From contig CM059971.1 in NCBI GenBank assembly GCA_030490835.1, positions 36,690,012 through 36,754,011 of the forward strand: a DNA stretch of 64,000 bases, written 5' to 3'. The notes beneath the pieces were generated by a model. The model was not told the DNA's origin, did no database searches, and saw nothing but the letters and a program-made list of their open reading frames with translations. Source of the stretch: Annona cherimola. Its lineage: Eukaryota > Streptophyta > Magnoliopsida > Magnoliales > Annonaceae. Positions 8,886-20,350 of the stretch are shown here, one piece after another. Made by a program: the position numbers and the translations under genes. Numbering within the stretch: position 1 is the first letter of the stretch; each line of letters opens with the position of its first letter.

Positions 8886-11802
8886 TTTAAAACAAAGCAT
8901 ATGCATATACGTCTCTAACCCTTTGGTAGGTGACACTTACCAAGTGATCATATTTCCATAGGAAAGAAACCTTTCATGTGACAACCCGTTGTGCTAGGTG
9001 GCCGTCCATGATTCTGCTCCCATTTCAAGGAGGGCGTCGCTGGCCTTTGGCCTTCCCTTAGCAACTCAATCACATATAGAGGTGGGCCCTAGTTTGCAAC
9101 CGTTCGGTTTGCAACTGCTTGTACCATGGACCTAGTACATGATCATCGTGCACACTTGTTTATACTTGCATTGTCATGCTAGTATGCTTTCATAAATTCC
9201 ACGTAGTCCTCAGACCGTGTCATTTTTAAATCAAAACTTGATATAACATAATCTATCGCAGTCCTTAGATCGAGCCCTTCTCAAATTGAGAACTGGGCAT
9301 AATCATTTTAAAAATAAAACATATTCATAAACCATTTTCAAATTATAATATCATGATGACCACCCTTAAAGAATTTTAGAAATATTTTAGTAAATCAATT
9401 TTACAAAACATTTGTAGTATTTGAAAAAAATAATATTTTCAAAAAAATTACTTGTTTGTTTGTAAACAATTTTAGAATTCTCATTATAAAATTTGAAAAT
9501 ATTTTAGTATTCGAGAAAACTAATCTTTTCTTACAAATATTTTGTTTTCAATTTCTGGGCTTTTTATGAATAAAGAATATGCAAACACATTCCCATCCAT
9601 TTATATCGGCATTATATGCCTTGTCCACACAACATCCTTGTCGCTTTTATGTAGAGAAGAGTTTACATAATCTTTTGAATATTATTTAAATAAAACAATC
9701 ATCAAATTATTTTACATCATCAATTTATTAATTGGGTCATCCTTAAAACCTTTTGAATACATCAGCATAAACATTTTCATAGTATTTTAATTTTCAAAGA
9801 AACTTAAAATATTTCAATAGACCATTTCAAAGCATCTAATTAAACCATTTTATGACATTTAAATAAACCATTTCAAAAGCCTTATTTATTTACAAGTACC
9901 ATTATATAAAAAATCATATTTTTTCTCAAAACTCCTTAGGAATAGAATTTCCAAGGCTTGTTTTCAAATATTATCTTGTAGAAGACTCGAAACTCTGTCA
10001 TCACAAAATCCTTTTGAAATAACATTTCTAAGAACTTACTTAACATAAAATCATCTTGAAACATGTCAATAGTAAAGAATAAAATCGTACTTTCAAGAAT
10101 TGAGCTTGCATACTTTGTAAGCAATTCTAAAACCATCAATATAAATATTATCAAGTTATTTCAATATTTCAAACAAAATCATCATTCTTGAAAGTTTGCT
10201 TGCTAAGCAATCTTGAAATCATCTTGATAACGAAAGTTCATATCATTTCAATATGAAGTTATCTTGATAAAACAATTTCATATCATTTCAATATTTGCTA
10301 ATAAAATAACTTTTAGGAAAGTTTCGCTTGCTTACCTGTGGTAATCAACTCACACATTTGGTCTTTGCCTTGCCTTTTCTTAAACAAGTGAAAATAATCA
10401 TCTTATATACATTTATAGCATTATTTGCCTGCATGCCTTGCTTTTTATTAACTTATTTCCAACCCTTTTTATAATCTTGTTTTATATGTTACTTTTAATA
10501 TTTCAACTTTATTCCATTTCTCCTTGGAGATGAATACTCTCGTCTCTTTAAGTCACATACATTCATTTTATTTAATCTAATATCCCAATTTAGGGCATTT
10601 ATTTTCTTTAATCACTTGAGATACTTGAAATTATACTCTAAATTCAAGTAGAGTTTCTCAAGTTCACATTTAACTTTCTAATATTCACATATTTTCAACT
10701 AAGTATCTTAGTGATTGTTTTCTCACTCCTTTCAAAATCCACCTATAATAGGTTAAACTCTCATAATCATTTATAGTACTTGTTTATATCCTGTTGTAAG
10801 TTAAATTTCATTTCAAAAATCTGAAATTTAACTTTTATTTTAATTATTCCTTAATCTATCCATATTTGTTGAAATCAAACACATTGATTTCTCCAATTTT
10901 TGATTTATAATCAAATCAAGGTATTTAAATCCAAAATTTCTATATATATTAATAACTACACAAATTAACCAAAATAAATAATTTCAGCACAAAATACTAA
11001 GTATTTATATTTATTTAGATAATTTTACTCTGCTGTACAGTAGTATCAATTTTGGAATGGGTCAAATCATATTAATTATTATACATATTTATGTCCTCTG
11101 AAAATTAATTTTTATTTTCGATTAGTGATATTCAGATGTCTTCATACCATAGAAAATTTCTTGTATAAAAATTATTAAAAATTAATTAGTGCAGCTGATC
11201 CTGATAACCATTCTACACTGTTCAGGTTGACTTTCCCAAATTTTAATTTGCAATCTATTTAAATTTTAAGCTAAAACTTGGATCGTTTTTAATCATCATA
11301 TCATGAGTTCTTACACAAATGTTCATGCTAAAAATCTTTCATTTACTATTTCTTTTATATTTTGATTTTTTGTTTTATTTCTCTTAAGTTTTGCTCCCAT
11401 ACTTGTATCTTAATTCAATATACACCAAAATCCTTAATCATTAGTTCTTAATTCTTAACCTCAATATATATCCTCTGTTTAATCATAAAATTAAGTTAAG
11501 AAATCAGAATTTTGCTTTGGACGTCCACTACTTGGTGTATATGCTTCATGTCAATCACTTATATACATCATTAGAGAGGTAACTACTTACTTGGCTTTTG
11601 AAGATGAATTTGCCCCACCTTAGCACAACCAGCTGCCCTTCTCTTCTCTATTCTCCTTGGCTTGGACATCCTCCATGGCTGCCTCTCCTTTTCCTTTTTT
11701 TCTTAAGTTCTATCTCTCTCTTTCTCTGTGACTTGGATGTCCAGTTGCTGCCCTTTCTTTTTTTTTCCTACTTTGCTGCCCAAGAAACGTCCCTAGACTA
11801 GC

Positions 11803-11812
11803 TATATTTATA
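11803..11812 (-). promoter_or_regulatory. TATA box of the solo LTR
   Basis: TATATTTATA on the plus strand reads TATAAATATA on the coding strand, downstream of a pyrimidine-rich block with CTGCCC. The same arrangement (CTGCCCTATTTATAC) occurs in both complete chromovirus LTRs, which supports this as the U3 promoter. Confidence 0.5.
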
Positions 11813-12538
11813 CTTTTTTTATTTTTTATTCAAAAATTTAGCTCAAAATTACCTCTCAATGACACCTCAAGTTGACCTTCGAAGGAAGTCAATGGTTACT
11901 TGAATTTTCATTAATTATCTTAGCTTTGCATTAATTGCAAATTACCTTTTTGAAAATTAAAAGTCAATGATAATAAATCATGTGTGGTTTATTTGATCAA
12001 ATCGATTCATATTTTAAAACACTTCAACTTAGTTATACATAAAAAATCTCATCTCAAAACGATGAATGTATGCTAAGATATTAGCAGAATGAATTTAATT
12101 CATAAAATATCATGTAACTTTAATCATTTACCCCTTTCATTCCATAATTTTCATTATTGAAACCGTCCATCATGTAGTGCATGCCAACTTAGGCTTTCCC
12201 ATCAAATTTCATCCTAATCCAACTTATGTATCATAAGATATGAATCAATCAAATAATTAATCAATAATTAAAATGAAAATGGGGCATTAATTAGCATGCC
12301 ACCTCACCATTCTTTACTCCACTTGAAGCTTCCCTTTTTGTCTTCTAGTGGCTTTTGTCCTCTTGTGCACACTTAAGCAAAAGTGATTAACTTAATCACC
12401 TTGCTTAATTGGTTACCTTAATCCCATTCATCTTAATCAAAGGCATATAATTAATCATTTCTATTTTCTAAAACTTTTGATTTCCTCCTTAAACAAATTT
12501 CAACTATATTCATTAAGATTAAAATCCTGGGTTTCACA

Positions 12539-13360
12539 TTCTCCCTCCTTGAGATGATTATAAATTTGATTTTAATAGGAATTGAAGTCATGTTTATGGG
12601 CTAAATCTTCCTATAGTAGAAGATATGTAGGATTTGATATCATAGACTATGTTAGTTGGTTTTCTTGTGCTTGAATGAGAAAATGATTGTGTTGTAGCTT
12701 ATGTTGTTTGAGATTTCCCTTATATATCATGCTTAATGTGATTACAAACTTTGCGACCTTGTAGATTGATTGAATATTTAGATTCATGCTTAGTGAAGTG
12801 AGATTTGAATGCGATCCATATAAGGCATAGGTTTTTCAGCTCTTATTCGTGTTGGATGTTAATACGGATAGGAATATACCTATTAATCATATGTAATCTT
12901 GATTAGGTTATGTGGTTATCAACCTTATTTTACTTAGGTACATGAGAACATAGAAAATAACAATAACTTGGTTAGGTTTATATGTGTTGGAAGACATATA
13001 TGAATATAAATGAACCTAAATTAGTAATCTCTGCACAACTAACTTAAATGAGAGCAAAATGACATAGCTATGAGTCCATGAATTCATATCCCCACTTAAC
13101 TTAATCATCTCAAAGCAATCTCAGCAGTATCCACTCAATTTTGGTTATTTACTACTTTGCTTAGTTTAGTTAGAATTTAGTTCTTTAAATGCAAATTTCA
13201 TTCAATTTACTAATTTGTTGTAGATAATTGAAATTTATGGTTCTAATTCGTTTAACACAATCCTCGTGGAAATGATACTTTACTCACTCTTTATTACTTA
13301 ATCGGCACGTATAATTGTGTTAAAATAAGCATTTTAATTAGACGTATACGCAGTTCATCA
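12539..13360 (+). mobile_element. LTR copy B, right part
   Basis: The sequence resumes at TTCTCCCTCCTTGAGATG and continues colinearly with the copies at 15220 and 24942: GTTTATGGGCTAAATC, TATATATCATGCTTAATG, CACAATCCTCGTGGAAATGATAC, ending GTATACGCAGTTCATCA. The terminal TCA agrees with the LTR end defined at 16598. Confidence 0.8.
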
Positions 13361-13815
13361 ACCCATTGTATGTTTGAAACTTCAAAAATCCTTCAACTCT
13401 GCACTTGTGTTGCTCAAGTCGCATGTCAGAGTTGACTTGGGATGCAACTTGACTTCTTCATATTCTTCATCAGAGACCTGAAGTCTCTCCAATTTGCATG
13501 CTGAGTCAACTTGGATTGCAACTTAACCCAAGTTGAATGCGAAGTCGGTTGGGACTTCTCCTACTCATGCATCCATAATTACAGTGCTGTTGAGAAATGG
13601 TTGTTGAAATTGATCCTAGAGTCGACTTGGGTATTAATTTGACCTAAGTCGATGCCCGAGTTGACTTCGCTCAGCGACTTGATCCGTCATGACTTGCGTT
13701 TGAAGAATTCTATCTTGAAACATTATAACACACTTGTTAGTACCTTTAAATTCTCAAATTTGGATTAGTAATCATCAAAATATGGATTATACTTGATTTG
13801 TTATTGATTTCACAA
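13361..13815 (-). mobile_element. Decayed Sirevirus LTR fragment
   Basis: Reverse-strand homology to the solo Sirevirus LTR at 30245-31937. Shared are repeated AAGTCG/GTTGACTT motifs, the block TTGACCTAAGTCGATGCCCGAG, and the end block TTAGTAATCATCAAAATATGGATTATACTTG (compare TTGTTAATCATCAAAATATAGACTTGG). Many GTCGAC cores have become GTTGAC or GTCAAC, as expected from methylcytosine deamination. Termini are not preserved. Confidence 0.65.
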
Positions 13816-14215
13816 CACCCATACATCTTCATTGGCTTGTGTGAGATATGGTGCTCCAAGTGAGTGGTTAGTTCCTGCAGCAGATTGCTAGTCCTATGAG
13901 GCCTTTAGAGTTGAGGTTAACTAAGTTATGCCCGAACTACTCACAATATATTAATATAGTTGATAAGTAGAAAACTTTTATAGTAATATTACACTATTAA
14001 TTATGAAAAGAACTTATCAAATAGAGATTTTAAGTGAAATATCATAAAAATTATATTTCTATAGAAAATTTATATTTGTTATAAAATAGGTCATTTTGCA
14101 TTAATTTTTGAAAATAAAATTTAGAGACTGAATTTATTTTGTGATAAAATGAAATTACATATGATTAAATGAAATCAAAAAGCCTTATAAAAATATTTTA
14201 GACGATATTAGTTTG
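13816..14215. other. AT-rich stretch, nothing recognised
   Basis: It lies between two oppositely oriented Sirevirus LTR fragments. I see no open frame or motif. It could be the remains of the site into which one of them inserted. Confidence 0.4.
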
Positions 14216-15010
14216 AAGTTGCAAATCAAACATTAAGTTTTGATGATTAACAACCAAAATGAAATGATTTTCCATCAAAAAGTGAAATGATTTCTACCAA
14301 TATCATTTTGATTATGTGCATATAAGAAAAAAAACTTAACAATCAAAATGCAGGCATTTGAAGTTGCACCCAAGTCAACTCAATACGTGACTTGACCGAA
14401 GTCACAATCTAAGTTGACTTTAAAAGCAACCTCAAATGATATTTTAGAGACAGAAAGTTTGAAAGGTAAAATGTACATGCGAAATTGCACTTAAAGTTAA
14501 CTGCATACACGACTAGGTAAAGTCGCAGCTAAAGTCGACTTCAGTTTGTAACTTGGAAAAAGCAAAGAAAGAATGAAATCTCTGTAAAAAAAAACTTAGT
14601 TTGAAGTCACACTCGAATTTGACCTCAATTTGTGCCCTAGATAAAGTTGCAACTAAAGTCAATCTCAGTTTATGATTTGGAAGAAGCAAAGAAGGATGAA
14701 ATCTTTGTACATTCAACTTAGTTTAAAGTCATACTAGAAGTCAACTTCACACGCGACTTAGATAGAGTCACCCACGAAATCGACACCCATGTGTGACTTT
14801 GAAAATGCAAGGGAGAATACAAAAAGCTACAAGAAAAACACATATTGAAGTTGCACTTGAGGTTGACCTTAGATGTGATTTGGATAAAGTCCCAAGCCAA
14901 GTCAAGTTCACATGCACTTCGATTATAATGGTCATAAAAATTTTAATGTTGGTGTGTTAAATGTGCGTCGCCTACTCTCAAATGTTCAAATATCTCCTGA
15001 ATGTTGGTTG
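14216..15010 (+). mobile_element. Decayed Sirevirus LTR fragment
   Basis: It begins with AAGTTTTGATGATTAACAACCAA, the counterpart of CATGTTTTGATGATTAACAAATC near the start of the young Sirevirus LTR. It runs through many AAGTC/GACTT motifs to AATGTTGGTGTGTTAAATGTGCGTCGCC, the counterpart of ACGTTGGCGCATTAAATGCGCGCC. CpG loss is heavy. The 3' third of the LTR, including the TATA region, is not recognisable. Confidence 0.65.
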
Positions 15011-15219
15011 TTAGGCTTTCTCTTTTTATCTCAAAGTTTTTCTATTCATAAAAGGCATCACATGACCATGGTATTTTCATGATCTAATTAATGTTTTGTC
15101 TAGCAAGCCTTTCATTTTTTTATAATTTTCTTTTTTATTCATTTGAATAGGTCTAGGCTTAGTTAGAATTTGATTTTCATTAAAGCTTGGTTCATATAGA
15201 TGATTTACCTTTGTTGCTT

Positions 15220-16598
15220 TAACAACTCTATAAAATTAGAGTTATCAATGCTCATTTTGTATTTAGTTTGGTGTTAGTTTAAGAGAAATATGTAAATTTA
15301 CGCAGGTTTTGTATTAGTGTTTGTTTCTTGTGTAATTTTTGCATCTTGTATAGTTTTCATGCATTTTAGGTTGCATCTAGGATAAATTCATCTCATTTTG
15401 TTTGTTTTAATTTCATTTGATCATTTTGGAATACATGTACTTATTTTCACTTTTTATTATAGGAAAAAGGGCAATTCCTATGCAATTTCAAGGCAAAAAG
15501 AGGATGGAATGAGAGAAATAACTTGGAGCTGTCAAGTGCAAATCTGGAACCAGCATGCCCGTGGTCGCAACCACGAAGGTCATGTGCGAAATTCTTCACA
15601 CATGTGAAGCTTCAAATGCAAGGGGTTATAAATATGTTTTTAGGGTTTGAAGAACATAACTTCTAGGGATCATGGCTGTTGAGAAAGGGCGAGAAACACA
15701 AGGGCTTCAAGGCAAAGAGAGAAGATCAAGGGGAGATCAAGCTGTCTATTGCAAATCCATTGAGTTTCATTTTTTTGTTTCTCTTCTCTTTTTTTGTTAT
15801 TCTCCTTCATTGGGATGATAGTAAGCTTGATTTTTACAGAAGTTGAAATCATGTTTATGGGCTAAATCTCCTTGTGGTGGGAGATATGTAGGATTTGACA
15901 CCATAGACTATGTTATTTGGGTTTCTTATGCTTGAATGAAAATATGATTGTATTGTAACTTGTGTTGTTTGAGATTACCTTTATATATCATGCTTAATGC
16001 ATTTATAAGCCTTGCAACATCGAAGATTGATTTAATATCCAAATCTATGCATGAAAGAGTGAGTTTTGGATGAGATCCATATATAAAGCACAACTTTTTT
16101 AGTTGTTGTGTTAAGTTGGATATTAATGTGGATATAAATATACCTATTAACCATATGTAACTTTTATTAGGTTAAGTGGTTCTTAACCTTATTTTACTTA
16201 GGTGCATGGGAACATAACAATTAACTAAAACATGATTACATTTGTATGTGTTGGAAGACATTATATATGAATATAAATGAACCTTGGTTAGTAATCTCTG
16301 CACAGCAAACTTAAAAAAAAAACCAATTTAACACAACTATGAACCGGTAAATTCATATTTTCACGTATCTTTTTCATTTCAAGGCAAATTCTCTTGCAAC
16401 TACTCTATTTGGATCATCTTTTATTTTTTTTAGTTAGTTTGAATTTAGTTCTTTTAAAACAAATTGTATTCAATTTACCAATTCAATTTATACAATTAAA
16501 GTTTAAGGTGCTAATCCGTTTAACACAATCCTCGTGGGAACGATACTATACTTACTCTTTAAAATGAGTAAATTAATTAGGCATATTGCAACTCGTCA
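15220..16598 (+). mobile_element. LTR copy D, Athila/Tat-like family, with adjoining primer site
   Basis: It runs from AACTCTATAAAATTAGAGTT to ...GCAACTCGTCA. This is the only copy still joined to an internal primer site, so it is a 5' LTR on the plus strand and defines the family. Length is about 1.38 kb. The upstream 15172-15217 repeats sequence that also follows the primer site at 16643-16690, so the LTR sits between two copies of the same leader segment. Confidence 0.75.
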
Positions 16599-16604
16599 AG
16601 TTTT

Positions 16605-16622
16605 TGGCACCGTTGTCGAGGA
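16605..16622 (+). other. Primer binding site, tRNA-Asp type
   Basis: TGGCACCGTTGTCGAGGA, six bases after the LTR end, continues into TCGAAAC. It matches the complement of the plant tRNA-Asp 3' end (TGGCGCCGTTGCCGGGGA) with three differences, all of the kind expected from CpG decay. Athila and related Ty3/gypsy elements prime from tRNA-Asp. Confidence 0.8.
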
Positions 16623-17258
16623 TCGAAACAGGGTAGCCTGCACGATTTTCGTTAAAGCTTGGTTCATATAGATGATTTACCTTTTGTTGATTTATTTCCT
16701 AAAAGCATTGGGTAAATCTACACATACTAAGATTTTCAACTATTTTTCAAGTTTTTTTTATTTTTCTTTCGATCTTCTTAAGTTGTTCTTCTATTTATGT
16801 GAACCTTAGTTCTTTTATTAGATAGTTAGTTCTCTTTCCTTTTGAGTAATTATATTATCAGAGATTTACTTTTTAACATGTTAATATCTTTCTATTGCAA
16901 TTTACAAATATAATTAAAAATGATTTCCTTTCCTATGATTTTTGTGGTTATACCTTTATCTGTTACAATAAAGGATCTTATAAACTCTAAAAACTGTTGT
17001 TTCTAAAATTTTTTAATTTATCTTTTACTATTTTGAATATTATTTCGAATATCATGTTTTGGTCTTTGGTTTCTATATTTGTGAATTTCTTAATAATTTT
17101 TAAATTGTGTTCCTCTTGCTTCTAAGTCAACAGGATTCTATCAAAAGGCAATTCTTGAAATGCACTAAGGCTTTGTTTCTTAAGTAGTTCTATAAAAGGT
17201 ATTTTGGTTGTTGTTCTAGATCTTTTATTTAATTTGCAAAATCCAATAATTATTCTTA
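16623..17258. other. Element leader, then unresolved AT-rich sequence
   Basis: The first 70 bases are leader (TTTTCGTTAAAGCTTGGTTC). From about 16700 the sequence is AT-rich. It may be the downstream part of the minus-strand pararetrovirus at 17560-20350, since that order would place protease and polymerase here, but I see no protease or polymerase motif. Confidence 0.35.
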
Positions 17259-17539
17259 GGGTATGCTTGCGAGTAATAAAACTTTTGATGAAAAATTTTT
17301 AGTGTAAAAGTCTTTGAATTGGAAGGAAATGATGTGATATAATAGGAGAAATTGTGAAGAGTAAAGAGAATAAATTAAATAGGTTAGTTGTATGGATAGT
17401 CACATAGAAATGATTAAAAATATGATAATTATGTAGAAATATATGAAAAAAGATTTAGAATAGGATAGTTGTAGAGAGCGAAAAATTTTAGATTGAAACA
17501 TTTTGGTTTAAAATTTTTTTATGTTTAATAAATATTCCC
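17259..17539. mobile_element. Tourist-like MITE, copy 1
   Basis: 281 bp flanked by TTA on both sides (17256-17258 and 17540-17542). It starts GGGTATGCTTG and ends ATATTCCC. The interior matches the MITE at 55018-55307 read on the other strand: AAACTTTTGATGAAAAATTT, AATGATGTGATATAATAGGAG, GGTTAGTTGTATGG. A 3-bp TWA target duplication with GGG...CCC ends is characteristic of PIF/Harbinger-derived Tourist MITEs. The right terminus is decayed. Confidence 0.75.
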
Positions 17540-17639
17540 TTAGTCTTTAATTATCATATTTAACTTATAGAAATTACCTATGTCTGAATCAATTTCACCT
17601 ATTTTTTTTCTAAACTAGAAGTTTCTTTAATTAAGCCTT

Positions 17640-18560
17640 TAATGGTTCACTTCTATTTACTTGGTCTATTTCTATTTCATTAATTTTTTAAAGCACACCT
17701 ATTTGAAAAGTGTCCTACTTTTCCACAATTCTAACATGTTGGCACTTACTTTTTAGTAGCTTCATTTTTCTTATGTGTTTTGGATTTATGTATTAGATTT
17801 GTATGGTTTTGGTTTTTTTTATTTTGAGCATTTTGGTTTTCATATCTCTTCATTGTTTTTAATAAGCATTTTTGATTTTTTATGCCTTTTATATATATGT
17901 CCTAGAACAATTTCCATTGCATGATCTATTTATTTTACCTATTCAACGTTGTTCACAATTTGTACTTATCTATTATATAGTTTTTAAACTTTCTTAGTTT
18001 TCATCAACTCTTTTCTTTAAGTCAACGCAATAGCCATCCCCACATCATTTGTGATTGAGATTAAATCTCCATAGGTTAATTTATCATAATTGATTGCTCC
18101 ATCATGTTTTTTCAATCTTGTGTTTAATATTCTTAATAAAATAGGAAGGCATTCCGATTATAAATATTTTTCCATATGTGGTGGATTATAATTTGTCCTT
18201 AAGCTTCTCTCTTGCTAGGAATTGGTCTTTATAAAACTTGAAGTCACTCATTTTTTTGCATTTTAGAGTTTTGTGATTATCTTTCTCTTAATGTATTGTC
18301 TGGTCCTATATAGGATTTCACAATAGCTAACTACAACATTGTGTATGTATTTCTTGTCATTTGTGATTAGTTGTCCTAAAGAATCTCTTTTATATGAGTA
18401 AAGTGTTTCCTCTTTTTAATTTTGGGTTAAGCTACTACCATAAACCTTTAAGTTGGTTGGTGAGTCTTATGACTAGAATTTAGGCAATATTATGGTCTAT
18501 TAGGTATATTTTAGTCCTATAGGTTGTGGCTACCATTGCATTTGTTGTAGAGTATTAATG
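17640..18560 (-). pseudogene. Decayed caulimovirid coat protein region
   Basis: A conserved coat-protein block with LTYGDLISITNDVG is readable near 18041-18105. A downstream CCHC zinc knuckle lies at about 17695-17739, with spacing C-x2-C-x4-H-x4-C around NCGKVGHFSNRC; the position after the first cysteine is now a stop. The knuckle in these viruses binds packaged nucleic acid. Basic residues and further stops follow. The region is broken by several frame changes. Confidence 0.6.
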
Positions 18561-19689
18561 ATTTAATTTTCACTTTTTCCTTCTATATTCCGTTTGTAGA
18601 TTGTGTTTATATTAAATCGTGTTGAAGTATGCCTACAATAATATGGTTCAAAAGGCTCTTCTATGATTCAACATCATTTATTTCATATTCATAACTTAAT
18701 TCAAAGTGGTTTTTAGACATGTGTTCCGGTGGTGAATCTTCAATTTCTATATCAAACAAATACATGACTATGGTTTAGTTTTTGCAGTAGGGTTCTAATT
18801 GATCTTTCTCCTTCTTCCAATTTTTATCAATTCTTGAGTTAGATGTTTTAGGTGTTTTTAACCTTCTTAGTTTCTCATCTATCAATGGTCTCAAAGATAG
18901 CTTTTATTTCTTGAAACCATTTCTTGGTTATTTCATATTGTGTGAGCAACGATTTTCTACTTATTCTTCTTCAAGTTTTAGTGAAAAGATAGTGTTTCAT
19001 TATTAAACAAGTGTCTATTTTTCTAATTGTTTTCCTATCTTTATTGTGATTGACTTGTAAAATTATTTCACTCAAAAAGTTTTTAATATTACTAGGTGAA
19101 GTTTCTATTTCAGTCCTTGAACATATTATTTATTTATTTTTATGTTCTATCACAATTTCATATTCTAGTGTGTTAGCTGAGGTTTTTATATGTTTCTGTT
19201 GACAGTCTTTTCATATAGGTTCTATTTCTTGGGTAACCAATATTATTTTGTCCATGATAAAGGGCTTTAATCATTCAAAGAATATTTATTATATTTTTTC
19301 ACATACATTCATAATATTATTTTTTATTGGTTCTCTTTCTACTTTTTTTGTAGTTTTATAGAACCACCTATTTTTATCTTCATTAGAGTTATTATTAAAG
19401 TTTTCTACTAATTATTCTTTATCAATTTCAAATTTTGTTTCTATTAATTTATAGTTAGGTTGAAGTTAGCCATTTAAGTTGTGGTTGGAGACATTTTGTG
19501 ACTTGAATCTTCCTCAATGAGTTCTTTTTTCACTAAGTATATTGGTTGGGGAATGGATGGATTAATCTTTATTCCTTTCATTTGTTAATCTACTTTAGAA
19601 GTAGATGGTATTGATGAACAAGATGCTCTTGATGGAACTAATTTAGAGATTTTTCAGAGGCTTCATCAAATGATTTTCTAACTTCAAGT

Positions 19690-20350
19690 GTAGGAGATTT
19701 TTCGAAGGAATGCATATCAATAACGACATGTTCTTCGCATATCAGTAATGACATTTTTCTTCATTATCTTCTGTGATGAATTTGATCCAATTATTTTTTT
19801 ATTTCATGTGGTGATACTTCAAATTGGAGCTACTAATGTTGGAGTAAATTTGTTGAACCTACAATATCTAAAGTATAACAAGATAGAGGTATCTAGACTT
19901 TCTCTCATTAACGGTCTAATGGCTACTTGAACAAGCTTTAAATGGATGAAGTTTTTTTTCTGTTTGTGTTGTTCGATTAGTCTTTTGTCTAAGAGTTAGA
20001 TTATTTCATGTTAATTAAATAAAGAAATGGTTTATTCTACTCTTTTAATAGTGTAGTATGTGTCGAGTTAGAATAAGACTTTTTATATATTTGGCTATTT
20101 GAAATAGTTAATATTTTTTAGCTGTTTAAATCTCTTTCTAAGTCTTCTATATTAATTTCGTAAGTGTTTAGTACATTCTCATGGCTACCACTTGGTTCGG
20201 AGGAAAATGATCTAAACGATATTTTCATGTTCGAACCTACATGTTCTTCTCTAGTCATTGTCATTTGCCCCATAGGGTTGACATACTCTATTTTAGGTCG
20301 GGTTGATTTTAAGCATATCCTATCCTACTTTTTAAGGTTGGATTAGTTTC
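19690..20350 (-). pseudogene. Decayed caulimovirid movement protein region
   Basis: The block VQVAIRPLMRESLDTS followed by FNKFTPTLVAPI is readable between about 19780 and 19930. It corresponds to the conserved core of 30K-type movement proteins of pararetroviruses, which enlarge plasmodesmata. Upstream, an EENVGSN-like acidic leader is seen around 20200-20240. Stops interrupt the frame repeatedly. Confidence 0.6.

Larger units (their letters stand above)
3718..12538 (-). mobile_element. Solo LTR (about 4.7 kb) of a Tekay-like Ty3/gypsy, with nested insert
   Basis: On the plus strand it begins TGTGGTGCCCCCAAATCG and ends GGGTTTCACA. These match the outer ends of the complete chromovirus LTRs at 35042 and 43393 (TGTGGCGCCCCAAACCG ... 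GGGTTTCACA), so the element reads on the minus strand. Other shared blocks are CTTACTCTGGGATCGT, ACTCAGTAAG, the GCTCCCATTTCAAGGAGGGCGTCGCTGGCC block near 9020, and a TATA box. It is flanked by TTCTT/TTCTC and both flanks belong to one interrupted LTR, so this is a solo LTR and not a full element. Without the 4.1-kb insert it is about 4.7 kb, longer than the 2.5-kb LTRs of the related element. Confidence 0.75.
17560..20350 (-). pseudogene. Endogenous caulimovirid (pararetrovirus) fragment
   Basis: Read on the minus strand the order is movement protein then coat protein with zinc knuckle, as in caulimovirids that fuse these in one large frame. All frames are riddled with stops and shifts, so this is an old, non-functional copy integrated in plant DNA. 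Petuvirus- or florendovirus-like affiliation is plausible from the gene order. I saw no polymerase segment to settle it; it would lie at lower coordinates, where the MITE and LTR copy D are found. Confidence 0.65.

Noticed and set aside
11598..11801. 67-codon frame rich in Leu, Ser and Pro that resembles a signal peptide
   Set aside because: It lies in the pyrimidine-rich promoter region of the solo LTR, opposite to its coding strand. Composition alone explains it.
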